From NCBI GenBank assembly GCA_963721305.1, contig CAVRIR010000004.1, positions 496,001-560,000 of the forward strand: DNA of 64,000 nucleotides. Direction: 5' to 3'. Positions within the stretch are counted from its first letter, which is position 1. Each line of letters opens with the position of its first letter. Source of the stretch: DATAES01 sp963721305 (GTDB lineage: Bacteria; Actinomycetota; Acidimicrobiia; Acidimicrobiales; JACDCH01). The notes under the pieces are model-generated. The model was not told the origin of the DNA, did no database searches, and saw nothing but the letters and a program-made list of their open reading frames with translations. The position numbers were made by a program, and so were the translations under genes. Below, piece by piece: positions 32,865-41,674 of the stretch.

Positions 32865-35455
32865 TCAGTCGGTGGTGCGACCGTAGAAGAGGCGTTCGAA
32901 CACGCGGCGGGCGCGGCGGGTGACCCGCCGGTACTCGTCTCGCAGTTCGTGGGACGTGGTGCCGAGCGAGATGGCGAGGCGATCGAGGTCCTCGAGATGC
33001 GGCGGTAGGAAGTCCGCCGGCGCGCTGTTGACCAGGAACCATCGATTCCTCGCCCGTTCGCAGAAGCGGTACGACTCCGTCAAGATGCGATGGTCTGCGT
33101 CCGACAGCGCGCCGATCGAACGGAGATCGTCGAGTGCTGTCACCGTTGCCGGGTCGCGCACACCGTTGTCGAGTTGCAGCAGCTGCGCGCAGAACTCGAC
33201 ATCGGACAGCGTGCCGCGGCCGAGCTTGAGGTGGTACTGCGGGTCTTCGCTCGCGGGGATGCGTTCGTGCTCGACGCGAGCCTTGATCCGGCGGATCTCG
33301 CGCCGGTCGTCATCCGTGAACGGCGCGTCCCACACGAATGCGTCACGCACCTGCATGAACCGTGCCGCGACATCGGGGTCGCCGGCGACCGGTCGAGCGC
33401 GGATCATCGCCAGCCGCTCCCACGGCTGCGCCCATCGCTCGAAGTACTCGTGGTAGCCGTCGAGGCTCCGAGCCAGCGGGCCGTCCTTGCCCTCGGGACG
33501 CAGATCGGCGTCGATGTCGTAGATGTGCGGGCGGGTGCCGCCGACCGACGACAGCAACGTCGTCGGGACTCGTTCGGCAGCAGCGAAGTCGGCGGGCGTC
33601 GAGCCGTCGTACACGAACACGACGTCGAGGTCACTCGCATAGGACATCTCCGCGCCGCCGAGACGGCCGAGCGCGATGACCGCGAACGGCACGGACGGTC
33701 CGAGCACGTCGAGTGCGGCTTCGAGGGTCGCCTCGGCAAGGTCGGTCAGCGCGCGCTCCACCTCGTGCGGTTCGATGAGATCGAGCACGTCGTGCGCGGC
33801 GATGCGCAGACCTTCACGATCCGTGAATCGCTTCAACGCGAGCCACTGCTCCTCCGTGCCGGCACGCCACTCGAGCGCGGCCTCGGTGCCGGCGACGAGC
33901 TCGTCGCGTGATCGCAGGCGCAACGAGTCCGGATCGCCGAGCGAATCGATCATGTCGGGATTGCGACGTAGGAGGTCGCCCAGCATCCGGCTGGTCCCGA
34001 GCAGACGGCACAGTCGCTGCGCGACCTCTGGCGACTCGCGGAACGCGGTCGCGAGCTCCATCGATCGCTGTACTCCCGACGCGAGGTTGCGCATCCCCAG
34101 AAGGCCGAGGTCGGGATCGGGAGACGACGACAGCCAGTCCAGCATCAGCGGCAGCATCTGTTGCATCAGCCGAGACGCTCTGGTCAGTCCCCGGGTCAGT
34201 TCGCGCACCGCTTGGCGAGTGCGGTCGACATCGGTGAACCCGAACGCGGCCAACCGGGTTGCCGCGACCTCTTCGGTCAGCAACCGATCGTCACCGCGGG
34301 CGAAGTCTTCGAGCAGCGGCCGGAACCACAAGCGCTCGTGGATGGCGCGTGCGACCGACTGGTGATGGCGTAGCTCCGCGAGGAACACATCGGTCGCGCT
34401 CGCCGTCGCCGATCCCGCGTAGCCGAGCACGCGCGCGAGATGGTCGAGGTCGAGCGGGTCGTTCGGTAGCGCGTGGACCTGCTGCTCGTCGTCGAGCTGC
34501 AACCGATGTTCGACCGTGCGCAGGAACCGATACGCGCTCGACAATTGATCGGCGTCGTGGCGACTCACGTAGCCCGCGTCGGCGAGCTCGTCGAGTGCGG
34601 CGAGCGTGGTCCGTACCCGCAGCTCCGGATCGGCACCGCCGTGCACGAGCTGCAGCAACTGCACCGCGAACTCGACGTCGCGGATGCCACCAGGACCGAG
34701 CTTCAGCTCTCGGTCGATCAAGCCCTGACGTGCCACCTCGCTCTCGGCCCGCACCTTCATGGCTCGGACCGCGCGCAGCGAGTCGGCTGTGAACGGCCGG
34801 TTCCAGAGATGGCGCGCCGCCGACTCGTCGAACGCGTGGCCGAGCTCGCGGTCACCCGCGATCGCGCGGCGCGCAACAGCGCCTGGAACTCCCACGGCTC
34901 GGCCCACTGGTCCCAGTACGCCTCGTAGGACGCGAGCGTGCGAACGAGCGCACCGCTGCGTCCCTCGGGACGCAGGTTGAGATCGACCCGGAAACATCGT
35001 CGGACGATGTCGACGACCGCATGTCCAGCGCGCGTTGCCGCCGCCGGGTCGACGTCATGTTGCGCCACGAGCATGACGTCGACATCCGACGCATAGTTCA
35101 GCTCGCACCCGCCGAGCTTGCCCATGCCGATCACGGCGAGCCCGTGGACGTCGGAGAGCTCGACCGCGGCATCGAACACGTCGGCGGCGAGGTCGGCCAG
35201 CGCGGCGCTCACGATTGCGAACGCGTCGAGCCCGACGAGATCGCGCGCCGCGATGCGCAGGAACTCGTGGTTCTTCCATCGGACGAGCCCGTCGACTGAC
35301 GCCCGATCGACCGGCTGGCGGCGGTCGAGCTGTTCGAGCACCGCCATCGCGGAGGCATCCGCGTCGAGCAAGCGCGACAACGACCGGCTCGCCGTTCGCA
35401 CTGCTTCGACGGCGTGCTCGACGGTCGACGTGTCGGCACCGGCCACGAAGGCCAT
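32865..35455 (-). pseudogene. glnE: Glutamine synthetase adenylyltransferase/adenylyl-removing enzyme, frameshifted
   Basis: GlnE adenylylates and deadenylylates GlnA. Two nucleotidyltransferase domains are present: GMGKLGGCELNYASDVDVM in the N-terminal part and ALGRLGGAEMSYASDLDVV in the C-terminal part. The frame that starts at ATG 35455 runs to about 34870 and reads WEFQALLRA; the protein then continues in another frame with RAIAGDRELGHAF to the stop at 32865. One missing base near 34866-34872, in a GC run, restores ALLRARAIAGDRELG exactly. The protein would have about 863 residues, within the actinobacterial range. If the shift is real, GlnA at 23206 is not adenylylated; if it is an error, the gene is whole. 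Confidence 0.85.
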
Positions 35456-35489
35456 CTTGCCCGCGCTGGACCGCCGATACCCTTGCGAC

Positions 35490-37208
35490 ATGCCGCGGGT
35501 TCGCGTGGCGCTCTGCCAGCTCAACACCGTCGTCGGAGATCTGGACGGCAACGCCGCCCGGATCCTCGACGCGTACGAGCGCGCCGAGGCAGCCGGGTGC
35601 GACATCGCGGTGTTCCCCGAACTGGCGATCACCGGCTACCCGCCCGAGGACCTGTTGCTGAAACCGGGGTTCGTGCGGGCCGGCCGCGAGGCGCTGGACA
35701 AGGTTGCCGCGGCCACCGGGCGTTGCGCCGCGGTCGTCGGGTTCGTCGATGCCGACCGCGACCTGTTCAACGCCGCGGCCGTGTGCGCCGACGGGCGGGT
35801 CGCCGGCACGTATCACAAGCGCCACCTGCCGAACTACGCCGTCTTCGACGAGCAGCGCTACTTCATGCCGGGATCCGATCCGCTCGCGCTCTTCGAGATC
35901 GCCGGCGTGAAGGTGGGCGTGTCGGTGTGCGAGGACGCGTGGACACCGTCCGGCCCGATCGCCGCGCAGGCGGCCGGTGGCGCGGAGTTGATCGTCAACT
36001 TGAACGCGTCGCCGTACTACGTCAACCGGTTGACCGAGCGAGAGCGCATGCTCGCGACGCGGGCGGCCGACGCGTCGTGCGCGCTCGTGTACGTCAACCA
36101 GGTCGGCGGGCAGGACGAGCTCGTGTTCGACGGCGCGTCGCTCGTGTTCGATTCCGACGGGCGCTGCGTCGCGCGCGCCGAGCAATTCGCCGAGACGACG
36201 CTCGTGGTCGACGTCGACGTCGTACCCGTGTTCCGCAAGCGCATGATCGATCCGCGCGGGCGGGCGCAGGCGAACGACCTTCCTGTTGTCCAGGTCACCC
36301 CTGCGCGTGCGGAGAGCGAAGGCCGGCTGCAACCCGTGCCGGTCGAGCCGCTGCCGGTATCGCGCGAGATGTATGAGGCGCTCGTCCTCGGCACGCGCGA
36401 TTACGTCGAGAAGAACGGCTTCACCGATGTCGTGCTCGGGTTGTCAGGCGGCATCGACTCGTCCCTCGTCACTGTGATCGCTGCGGACGCGATCGGCGCC
36501 GACCGGGTGCACGCGGTCGCGTTGCCGAGCCGCTATTCGACGGAGGGATCGATCACCGACGCCGAGCGCCTGTGCTCGAACCTCGGCATCGAGCTGCGAA
36601 CGATCCCGATCGAGTCCGCGTTCGCGTCGATGCTCGAGCTGCTCGGCCCGTCCTTCGAGGGACTCCAGCCGGACATCACCGAGGAGAACCTGCAAGGCCG
36701 CATCCGCGCCGCCCTGTTGATGGCGCTCGCCAACAAGTTCCGGGGCTGGCTCGTCCTCATCTGCGGCAACAAGAGCGAGCTCGCCGTCGGCTACACGACG
36801 ATCTACGGGGTCGACATGGCCGGTGGCTTCGCGGTCATCAAGGACGTGTTCAAGACGAAGGTGTACGAGCTCGCACGCGCTCGCAACGAGCTCGCGGGGT
36901 ACGACCTCATCCCCGAGACGGTTCTCGACAAGCCGCCGTCAGCCGAGCTGGCGCCCGGACAACGCGACGACCAGAACCTCCCGCCGTACGACCTGCTCGA
37001 TCCGATCCTCGCCGCGTATGTCGAGCGAGACATGACGCGCGCGGAGCTGATCGAGACGGGGTTCGATCCCGTTCTCGTCAATCGGGTCACCCGGCTCGTC
37101 GACGTGGCGGAGTGGAAGCGCCGCCAAGCGCCGATCGGCGTGCGCGTGACTCCCAAGGCCTTCGGCAAGGATCGGCGACTCCCGATCACGAACAAGTACG
37201 CGGGCTGA
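35490..37208 (+). CDS. nadE: Glutamine-dependent NAD+ synthetase
   Basis: This two-domain enzyme makes NAD+ from deamido-NAD+ with ammonia from glutamine. The N-terminal nitrilase-type domain (1-270) has Glu in FPELAITGYPPED, Lys in KRHLPNYAVFDE and Cys in VSVCEDAW, the catalytic triad. The C-terminal synthetase domain (about 300-572) has the pyrophosphatase loop LSGGIDSS, RYSTEGS and NKSELAVGYTT. The ATG at 35490 is 34 bp from the divergent glnE start. Its length (572 aa) fits the short glutamine-dependent class. Confidence 0.95.
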   Translation: MPRVRVALCQLNTVVGDLDGNAARILDAYERAEAAGCDIAVFPELAITGYPPEDLLLKPGFVRAGREALDKVAAATGRCAAVVGFVDADRDLFNAAAVCADGRVAGTYHKRHLPNYAVFDEQRYFMPGSDPLALFEIAGVKVGVSVCEDAWTPSGPIAAQAAGGAELIVNLNASPYYVNRLTERERMLATRAADASCALVYVNQVGGQDELVFDGASLVFDSDGRCVARAEQFAETTLVVDVDVVPVFRKRMIDPRGRAQANDLPVVQVTPARAESEGRLQPVPVEPLPVSREMYEALVLGTRDYVEKNGFTDVVLGLSGGIDSSLVTVIAADAIGADRVHAVALPSRYSTEGSITDAERLCSNLGIELRTIPIESAFASMLELLGPSFEGLQPDITEENLQGRIRAALLMALANKFRGWLVLICGNKSELAVGYTTIYGVDMAGGFAVIKDVFKTKVYELARARNELAGYDLIPETVLDKPPSAELAPGQRDDQNLPPYDLLDPILAAYVERDMTRAELIETGFDPVLVNRVTRLVDVAEWKRRQAPIGVRVTPKAFGKDRRLPITNKYAG

Positions 37209-37213
37209 GTGCA

Positions 37214-37855
37214 CTGATCCAGATCGAGGCGGTTCTCTTCGACTTCAATGGCGTGCTCACGACGTCGCCTTTCGCGCAGATGGCCGCGCTCGGCACCGAC
37301 AGCGGGATCGACGGCCAGGTCGTCCTCGACCTGATGCTCGGCCCGTACGACGAAGACACGGACCACGCGTGGCACCGGTTCGAGCGGGGAGAGATCACCG
37401 CCGCCGAATACGGCGCGGACCTGTTCCAGCGCGCCGCGGCGGCGAAGCTCGAGCTCGACTTCACCAAGCTCGGCGACCTCATGTCACGCCTCGAAGTGCA
37501 CGACATCGTGGTCGAGCGGGTACGCCTGCTGCGCGCCGGCGGCTACCGCACGGGCCTCGTCACGAACAACGTGAAGGAGGCGTCGGGGCAATGGCGGGTG
37601 CTCGTTCCGGTGGACGAGCTCTTCGAGGTCATCGTCGACTCGTCCGAGGTGGGCATGCGTAAGCCGAACCCCGCGATCTACTTGCACGCCCTCGATCTGT
37701 TGGGCGGCGTCGAGCCGGACGCGGCGGTGTTCCTCGACGACGCGCCGGGCAACGTCGCCGGCGCTCGCCGGGCGGGATTGCAGGCGATCCTCGTCGACGC
37801 GGCCGAGCCTGCGGGTGCGTTGGCCGAGCTCGACGAGTTGCTCGGGCATTCTTGA
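37214..37855 (+). CDS. HAD-superfamily hydrolase
   Basis: The protein has the HAD motifs in order: FDFNGVLTT (motif I; the usual DxD is DFN), VTNNVKE (motif II), KPNPAIYL (motif III Lys) and FLDDAPGNVAGA (motif IV). Motif I lacks the second Asp, as in epoxide-hydrolase N-terminal and some dehalogenase-like members. No ATG, GTG or TTG occurs in frame close to the first strand; the first usable codon is CTG at 37214 (or 37205), six bases after the nadE stop, so coupled reinitiation from a weak start is possible. The real start is unresolved. Confidence 0.78.
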   Translation: MIQIEAVLFDFNGVLTTSPFAQMAALGTDSGIDGQVVLDLMLGPYDEDTDHAWHRFERGEITAAEYGADLFQRAAAAKLELDFTKLGDLMSRLEVHDIVVERVRLLRAGGYRTGLVTNNVKEASGQWRVLVPVDELFEVIVDSSEVGMRKPNPAIYLHALDLLGGVEPDAAVFLDDAPGNVAGARRAGLQAILVDAAEPAGALAELDELLGHS

Positions 37856-37914
37856 CCGCCGGGTCAAGTTCGCGGGAACCTGCTCGGAATCAGGAACGCC
37901 GATCAGGGGGATCG

Positions 37915-38586
37915 ATGGCCGATTCGAAGAAGGCGCGAGCGCCCTTCGCACCGTGGGATCGCCGGGAGATTCCCGGCTCGTTCTCGGTCGAGGAGTCGGC
38001 CCGTCGCGTCGGGAACTACAAGTGGATCGAGATGAAGTTGTTCGAGGCGCTCGGCGGGTGGGTCGCCACCGTCCCCGAGCTCGACGTCAAGATGCGCCTC
38101 GGCACTCACTGCTACCACCACGCGTGGCACGCGGACCTGTGGCACAAACGGCTTCCCGAGCTACGGGAGATGAACCCGGACCGGCTCACACAGCCGCCCA
38201 ATGACGCGCTGGTGGCGTTCGTCGAAGCGATGACCGAGCCCGAGGCACCCGAGCTGACGATCGAGAAGCTGGTCGGGGTGTACCGGGTGCTGATCCCGCA
38301 CAAGGTCGCGGCGTACACGTTCCACCTCAACAACACGAGCACGATCACCGACGCGCCCACGATCCGGTCGCTGAAGTTCGCCCTCCAGGACGAGTTCGAG
38401 GACTGGCGGGACGGGGAAATGCTCATTCAGTCCCTCGTCGAGACCGAAGAGGAAGTCGACCGGGCCATCGCCCACCAGTCCCGGCTCGAGAAGTTGATGC
38501 TGGCCGCCGGTGGCATCGCCGGTCCGGGTTCAATCGGGTCTGCGTACGCGAGCGGCGCGGCAGAGGAACAAGGAGTTCCCGCATGA
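37915..38586 (+). CDS. Ferritin-like helical protein A of a three-gene operon
   Basis: The 223-aa protein is all-helical by composition and has acidic/His pairs at the spacing of a four-helix diiron bundle: YKWIEMKLFEALGG, then LGTHCYHHAWHADLW, HKVAAYTFHLNN and FALQDEFEDWRDGEM. I do not know the family. The ATG at 37915 is preceded by a G-rich ribosome-binding site (CAGGGGG). The stop overlaps the next start (ATGA). Metal binding is inferred from the residue pattern only. Confidence 0.68.
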   Translation: MADSKKARAPFAPWDRREIPGSFSVEESARRVGNYKWIEMKLFEALGGWVATVPELDVKMRLGTHCYHHAWHADLWHKRLPELREMNPDRLTQPPNDALVAFVEAMTEPEAPELTIEKLVGVYRVLIPHKVAAYTFHLNNTSTITDAPTIRSLKFALQDEFEDWRDGEMLIQSLVETEEEVDRAIAHQSRLEKLMLAAGGIAGPGSIGSAYASGAAEEQGVPA

Positions 38587-39419
38587 GGAAGATCTTTCCG
38601 GCGGACCTGCTGGCGCGCGACGAGCGGTTCGTCCGCCTGACCACCGAAGAGCGGTTCGGCGATCCCCGGTCGCCGGCGTCCCGTGGCGGGGGACGGGGTC
38701 TGTCGCGGCTCACGCCCGCACGGCCGGACGCGCCGGACGCGGCCCGCACGCTCATGCACGGCATCTTCGTCGGCGAGGTCCAGGCGCTCGAGGGCGCCGG
38801 CCGCACATGCTGGGACTTCGAAACGGGCGACGGTGACGACGACGCGCCGTTCGCGCTGAAGCTCGACATGGCGCGCCAGTGCTGGGACGAGGCTCGCCAC
38901 ACCGAGATCTCCTGCAAGCTGATGGACTGGATGGGCACCGAGCTCGGCGAGTTCTCCGAGTCGACGTTCCTCTACGAGGCGGCCTGCAACCCGGATCCGG
39001 TGCTGCGCCTGACTGGCGTCAATCGGGCGCTCGAAGGACTTGCCATCGACGTCTTCAACACGATGAAGGAGTTCGGTGACATCGCCGGCGATCCGGTGCT
39101 CGAGTTCTGCGAGGACTGGATGCTGGCGGACGAGGTCACCCACGTGAAGATGGGTAGCGACTGGCTCCGCCGCCTGACCGAGAAGGACAAGGATCGGCGC
39201 GAGCGGGCCCTCGAGTTCCAGCGGGTCGTCGACAAGCTGTTCTCCCTCGGTGGCCTTCGCGGCGAGGACGAGGACAGTCCGATCAAGCTGGCCCGCCGGT
39301 TCCGTGAGCTGGCCGGCTTCGAGACCGAGGAGATGGACGATCTCGCCGAGATCTCGCGCCAGGCGAAGCGCGACGCGGAGGCGATGCGCGAGCGGCTGGC
39401 GAGCGAGGCGTCGGCATGA
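38583..39419 (+). CDS. Ferritin-like protein B, DUF455-like
   Basis: The 278-aa protein has a DUF455-like ferritin pattern: GEVQALEGAG in the first helix, QCWDEARHTEI (ExxH) in the second, NRALEGLAIDVF in the third and LADEVTHVKMGSDWL (ExxH) in the fourth. Such ligands normally hold a dinuclear iron or manganese site. It starts at the ATG overlapping the previous stop and ends in an ATGA overlap with the third gene. A C-terminal Arg/Glu-rich helix follows. DUF455 has no proven function. Confidence 0.75.
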   Translation: MRKIFPADLLARDERFVRLTTEERFGDPRSPASRGGGRGLSRLTPARPDAPDAARTLMHGIFVGEVQALEGAGRTCWDFETGDGDDDAPFALKLDMARQCWDEARHTEISCKLMDWMGTELGEFSESTFLYEAACNPDPVLRLTGVNRALEGLAIDVFNTMKEFGDIAGDPVLEFCEDWMLADEVTHVKMGSDWLRRLTEKDKDRRERALEFQRVVDKLFSLGGLRGEDEDSPIKLARRFRELAGFETEEMDDLAEISRQAKRDAEAMRERLASEASA

Positions 39420-39976
39420 CCGTCACGGTCACTCCGGAGTCCTTCACGCTCGTGAAGTTCGACGCGGACGAGATCAAGTCGATCGTCGAGCCACTGTTGC
39501 CTGCGATCGGCATGCCCGCCGACCAGGACGTCGTGATCGAGGTCGACGAGACGAACCCGCTCGGGCGCGCCGTCGTCACGTCGTACGACAACCCGATAGT
39601 GATCGCGGTCGAGAGCGGCGCCCTCGAAGACCCGAAGCGGCCCCGACACGTGTCCCCGACAGGGAGCGCGGACGTGCTCGGGCGCCTGCTCCTGCGAGTG
39701 CACGACCGGCGGAACCCCGCCTTCGGCGATCCACCGGCCGACGACGACATCCCGGTGCCCGAGTCGGTGGCGTGGGACGCGTACTGCGTCGGCCGCCTCG
39801 TCCGCCTCGGATTCAAGCACCACGACAACCGGCAACGGCGGTTGTACCACTTCCGCAACCGCCACGGCTTCACCGACGCGGCTGACGAGGCGTTCGACCG
39901 GCTCTGGACCGCCGACGACCTGACGTGGTCCGACATCGTCGCTCTGTCCGAAGAGGTCCGCTCCGCCGCCGCCTGA
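39416..39976 (+). CDS. Unknown protein C of the ferritin-like operon
   Basis: I do not recognise this 186-aa protein. It is rich in Asp and Glu in the N-terminal half (ADQDVVIEVDETNPLGRAV) and has a His/Arg-rich stretch (FKHHDNRQRRLYHFRNRHGF) near residue 140. The ATG overlaps the upstream stop. There is no signal peptide or membrane segment. Its tight coupling to two likely diiron proteins suggests a partner or maturation role, by inference. Confidence 0.65.
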   Translation: MTVTVTPESFTLVKFDADEIKSIVEPLLPAIGMPADQDVVIEVDETNPLGRAVVTSYDNPIVIAVESGALEDPKRPRHVSPTGSADVLGRLLLRVHDRRNPAFGDPPADDDIPVPESVAWDAYCVGRLVRLGFKHHDNRQRRLYHFRNRHGFTDAADEAFDRLWTADDLTWSDIVALSEEVRSAAA

Positions 39977-39990
39977 CGTCACCCGACAAC

Positions 39991-40039
39991 GAATGTTGGA
40001 TGGAAACGGGCGCAATGGCGCCCGTTTCTCCCCGGAGTT
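39991..40039 (+). repeat. Dispersed hairpin element, family A, copy 2
   Basis: The 49-nt element has the same flanks and the same GAAACGGGCGC stem as the copy at 12421, with A in the loop in place of T. It is between the convergent ferritin-operon protein C and the ABM gene. Near identity over 49 nt across 27 kb implies recent copying or strong constraint. Confidence 0.8.
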
Positions 40040-40058
40040 GGCAGCCCGGGGGTGGCGG

Positions 40059-40373
40059 TCAGTTGAGGTCGTGGGCGGAGATGCTCTCGAGGAGGTCGAT
40101 CACCGGTGGGCTGGCGAGCAGGGCGGTGCAGCTGCCGGCCATCTCGACCATGTCCGGCGAGTCGAAGTGGGCTTGCTGGGCGGCCGGCGACTCCCACTTC
40201 TGGATGATCACGAACCGGCCCGGGGTGGTGGCCGAGGCGCAGAGGTCGATGTTGCGGCAGCCGGGGTGCCCGCGGCTCAGCACGACGTACTTCGCCAGGG
40301 TCGACACCAACGCATCGGGATCCGACGAGTCGAAGATCATGGTGACCAGTGTCAGCTCGATGTCCGAATCCAT
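40059..40373 (-). CDS. Antibiotic biosynthesis monooxygenase (ABM) family protein
   Basis: The 104-aa protein has the dimeric alpha/beta-barrel ABM pattern: TLVTMIF at the start, GCRNIDLCAS in the middle and RFVIIQKWESPAAQQAHF, the most conserved block. Family members are small cofactor-free oxygenases or haem-degrading enzymes, and many have no proven activity. I chose the ATG at 40373. It is convergent with the ferritin-like operon. Confidence 0.82.
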   Translation of the reverse strand: MDSDIELTLVTMIFDSSDPDALVSTLAKYVVLSRGHPGCRNIDLCASATTPGRFVIIQKWESPAAQQAHFDSPDMVEMAGSCTALLASPPVIDLLESISAHDLN

Positions 40374-40665
40374 CACCACGCTCCGTAGGGCACGAAATCC
40401 GTGAACATCGGCTGAATCCTTGTGGTCCGTAGGGAAGAAACGTACAACATGGTCGTCAAGGGACGGCCGCCGCCGTCCGAACAACACGCTGTGCGAACAT
40501 GTCACAATCCACCGTGAGCGGGGTTGGCGCTCTTGACCTGACCAGTATCGTAAGGAGCACAACTCGGGCCGTGCGACGGCCGAGTCGCTCGGCGGGCTGA
40601 CCACTCCCCGTCGTCGCGGAGCGTTCCGCCCTACCCACTGAAGATTTCGACTAGAGAGGCTTCTC
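40374..40665. other. Non-coding leader region of the sigma factor gene
   Basis: The 292-bp gap is between divergent genes, so it should contain both promoters. A 7-bp hairpin (GGACGGC with GCCGTCC, 40461-40478) is present, and just upstream of the TTG start is a GAGAGGCTTCTC inverted repeat. I cannot place a promoter with confidence. Confidence 0.4.
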
Positions 40666-41604
40666 TTGCCCAAAGAGCGCGTGGAGCGCGACGAGGAAGA
40701 TCTCGTCCGCCTGTACCTCACCGATATCGGGCAGTACCCGCTGCTCACGAAGGACGATGAGGTCCGCCTGGCCCAGGCGATCGAAGGTGGCAACGAGGCC
40801 CGCGTGAACCTCGACAGTGCCGGCCGTGACCTGACCCCCGCCCGCAAGCGCGAACTGCGCCGGCAGGCCCGCGAGGGTGAGGACGCCGAGCGCACGTTCG
40901 TCCAGTCCAACCTCCGCCTGGTCGTCTCGATCGCGAAGAAGTACCAGGCGTCGGGCCTGCCGCTGCTGGACCTCATCCAGGAGGGAAACCTCGGCCTCAT
41001 GCACGCGGTCGAGAAGTTCGACTGGCGCAAGGGCTTCAAGTTCTCGACGTACGCAACGTGGTGGATCCGTCAGGCCATCACCCGCGGCATCGCCAACACC
41101 GGCCGCACCATCAGGCTTCCGGTCCACGCGGGCGACACGCTCGCCCGGCTGCAGAAGGCCCGGGCCCGGCTCGAGCTGAAGCTCGGTCGTCCGGCGACCC
41201 TTGCCGAGCTGTCGGCCGAGGTCGAGATGCCCGAGGACAAGGTGACCGAGGCGCTGCGGTTCGCCGCCGAGCCTCTGTCGCTGTCCGAGCCGCTCCGTGA
41301 GGACGGCGATGCCGAGCTCGGCGACGTCGTCGAGGACCGTTCGGCCGAGTCGCCGTTCGAGGTGGCAGCCACCGCGCTGCTGCCCGAGGAGATCGCCCGG
41401 CTGCTGGCCCCACTCGACGAGCGCGAGCGCGAGATCCTCAAGCTCCGGTTCGGTCTCGACCGCGGTGAGCCCCGCACCCTCGAAGAGGTGGGCGAGCACT
41501 TCAACCTCACCCGTGAACGCATCCGCCAGATCGAGGCGCGGGCGATGTCGAAGCTGCGTCATCCGTCGAGCGACACTGGCGCTCGCGACCTCCTCGCCGT
41601 CTGA
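40666..41604 (+). CDS. Sigma-70 family RNA polymerase sigma factor (group 1/2)
   Basis: The 312-aa protein has region 1.2 (DLVRLYLTDIGQYPLL), region 2 (SNLRLVVSIAKKYQASG, LLDLIQEGNLGLMHAVEKF, FSTYATWWIRQAITR), region 3 and region 4 (LDEREREILKLRFGL, TLEEVGEHFNLTRERIRQIE). It lacks the long region 1.1 of a typical housekeeping sigma, so it is probably a SigB-type group 2 factor, although Acidimicrobiia primary sigmas are also shorter. The TTG start follows AGAGAGGC. It is monocistronic, ending in a hairpin element. Confidence 0.92.
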   Translation: MPKERVERDEEDLVRLYLTDIGQYPLLTKDDEVRLAQAIEGGNEARVNLDSAGRDLTPARKRELRRQAREGEDAERTFVQSNLRLVVSIAKKYQASGLPLLDLIQEGNLGLMHAVEKFDWRKGFKFSTYATWWIRQAITRGIANTGRTIRLPVHAGDTLARLQKARARLELKLGRPATLAELSAEVEMPEDKVTEALRFAAEPLSLSEPLREDGDAELGDVVEDRSAESPFEVAATALLPEEIARLLAPLDEREREILKLRFGLDRGEPRTLEEVGEHFNLTRERIRQIEARAMSKLRHPSSDTGARDLLAV

Positions 41605-41619
41605 GTCGCCTCCAATCGC

Positions 41620-41667
41620 GAATGTTGGTGGATTTGCGGCGCCATGGCACCGCAAATGACCCGGAGT
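41620..41667 (+). repeat. Dispersed hairpin element, family A, copy 3, with a different stem
   Basis: The flanks GAATGTTGG, TGGA and CCCGGAGT are kept, as is ATGG at the loop, but the stem is TTTGCGG with CCGCAAA (7 bp), an internal mismatch, then GCC with GGC. Both arms differ from copies 1 and 2 yet still pair, a covariation. It is between the convergent sigma factor and FAD oxidoreductase genes. Confidence 0.75.
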
Positions 41668-41674
41668 CGTGGCG

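Noticed and set aside
40500..40560. A TTGACC/TATCGT promoter before the sigma factor gene
   Set aside because: The two boxes are only about 7 bp apart, and the alternative TTGGCG box is weak, so I did not annotate a promoter.
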